DNA of 64,000 nucleotides from Actinomycetaceae bacterium (GTDB lineage Bacteria; Actinomycetota; Actinomycetes; Actinomycetales; Actinomycetaceae): NCBI GenBank assembly GCA_028724905.1, contig JAQYTG010000005.1, positions 62,001 to 126,000 of the forward strand, read 5' to 3'. Shown piece by piece: positions 63,825 to 64,000 of this stretch (position 1 is its first letter; each line of letters starts with the position of its first letter). The notes under the pieces were generated by a model. It saw only the letters and a program-made list of their open reading frames with translations, ran no database searches and was not told where the DNA came from. The position numbers and the translations under genes were made by a program.

Positions 63825-64000
63825 ACGGCTACTACGCTGTGGCGGTTCGTTGGTATGGCGCTAACGGTCTGATTTTCTGCCCGTGGGCCGATACTGCCGG
63901 TTAGGTCTTGTTGCTTGGTGAATGGGCGCTATTGGGGGGGGTGATTCAGCTATAGGGTGATATTGTCAGTCAGACCAACTGCAAACAGTGTGAAGTATTG
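63825..64000. other. Window end, no gene seen
   Basis: 176 bp with a run of eight G at 63934-63941 and no reading frame with family resemblance. Confidence 0.4.

Overview
The window looks like a chromosomal segment of an Actinomycetota species, most likely in or near the family Actinomycetaceae. Base composition is moderate for the phylum, roughly 55% G+C by eye. The clues are a pyrophosphate-type phosphofructokinase, class II DAHP synthase, a DUF3039 protein, an IclR regulator divergent from leuC, the murI / Rv1339-like / rph / rdgB cluster, an Actinomyces-type fimbrial operon (tip pilin, shaft pilin, class C sortase), and many genes whose start codon lies 6-7 nt after a TANNNT-like hexamer with no ribosome binding site (leaderless-type starts). 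The genus is not decided by the sequence.

Layout. 0-8 kb: dnaE, then a minus-strand zinc block znuA-znuC-znuB-zur with a Zur-type palindrome before znuA. 8-16 kb: glyS, a dus-family gene, dgt, dnaG and tRNA-Met(CAU). 16-21 kb: three small or membrane proteins of unknown function, pfp and aroG. 21.5-26.4 kb is decayed: a 5'-truncated GH20 hexosaminidase, a Pit phosphate transporter, and a junction where fragments of two sugar-phosphate isomerase genes and a LacI-type regulator are run together. 26.7-36 kb: a DnaQ-like exonuclease, a 1.2 kb repeat-bearing gap, and the pyrimidine cluster pyrC-pyrK-pyrD-pyrF-pyrE-pyrB-pyrI. 36-44 kb: DUF3039, MBL phosphodiesterase, murI, pncB, rph, rdgB, a DUF4916/Nudix-like gene, a small membrane protein, a BCP peroxiredoxin and tRNA-Leu(UAG). 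44-53 kb: a pilus island beside that tRNA. 53-64 kb: ltbR-like regulator, leuC, leuD, murA, ddl, rpmB and a large membrane protein with an outer propeller-like domain.

How the parts work together. ZnuABC and Zur form a zinc uptake circuit. Six of the steps from carbamoyl phosphate to UMP are encoded together, including an ATCase with its regulatory chain. murI, murA and ddl supply peptidoglycan precursors. The pilus genes give a complete minimal set for sortase-assembled fimbriae plus one extra LPXTG protein.

Two genome-wide habits stand out. First, only about 78% of the window is coding by my count, and the gaps are full of short direct and tandem repeats (10 to 41 bp). Second, several housekeeping enzymes (Dus, DnaG, PyrK, PyrD, PyrB, PyrI, MurI, Ddl) carry low-complexity insertions or tails next to otherwise well-conserved domains. 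No CRISPR array, transposase, phage gene or rRNA was seen.
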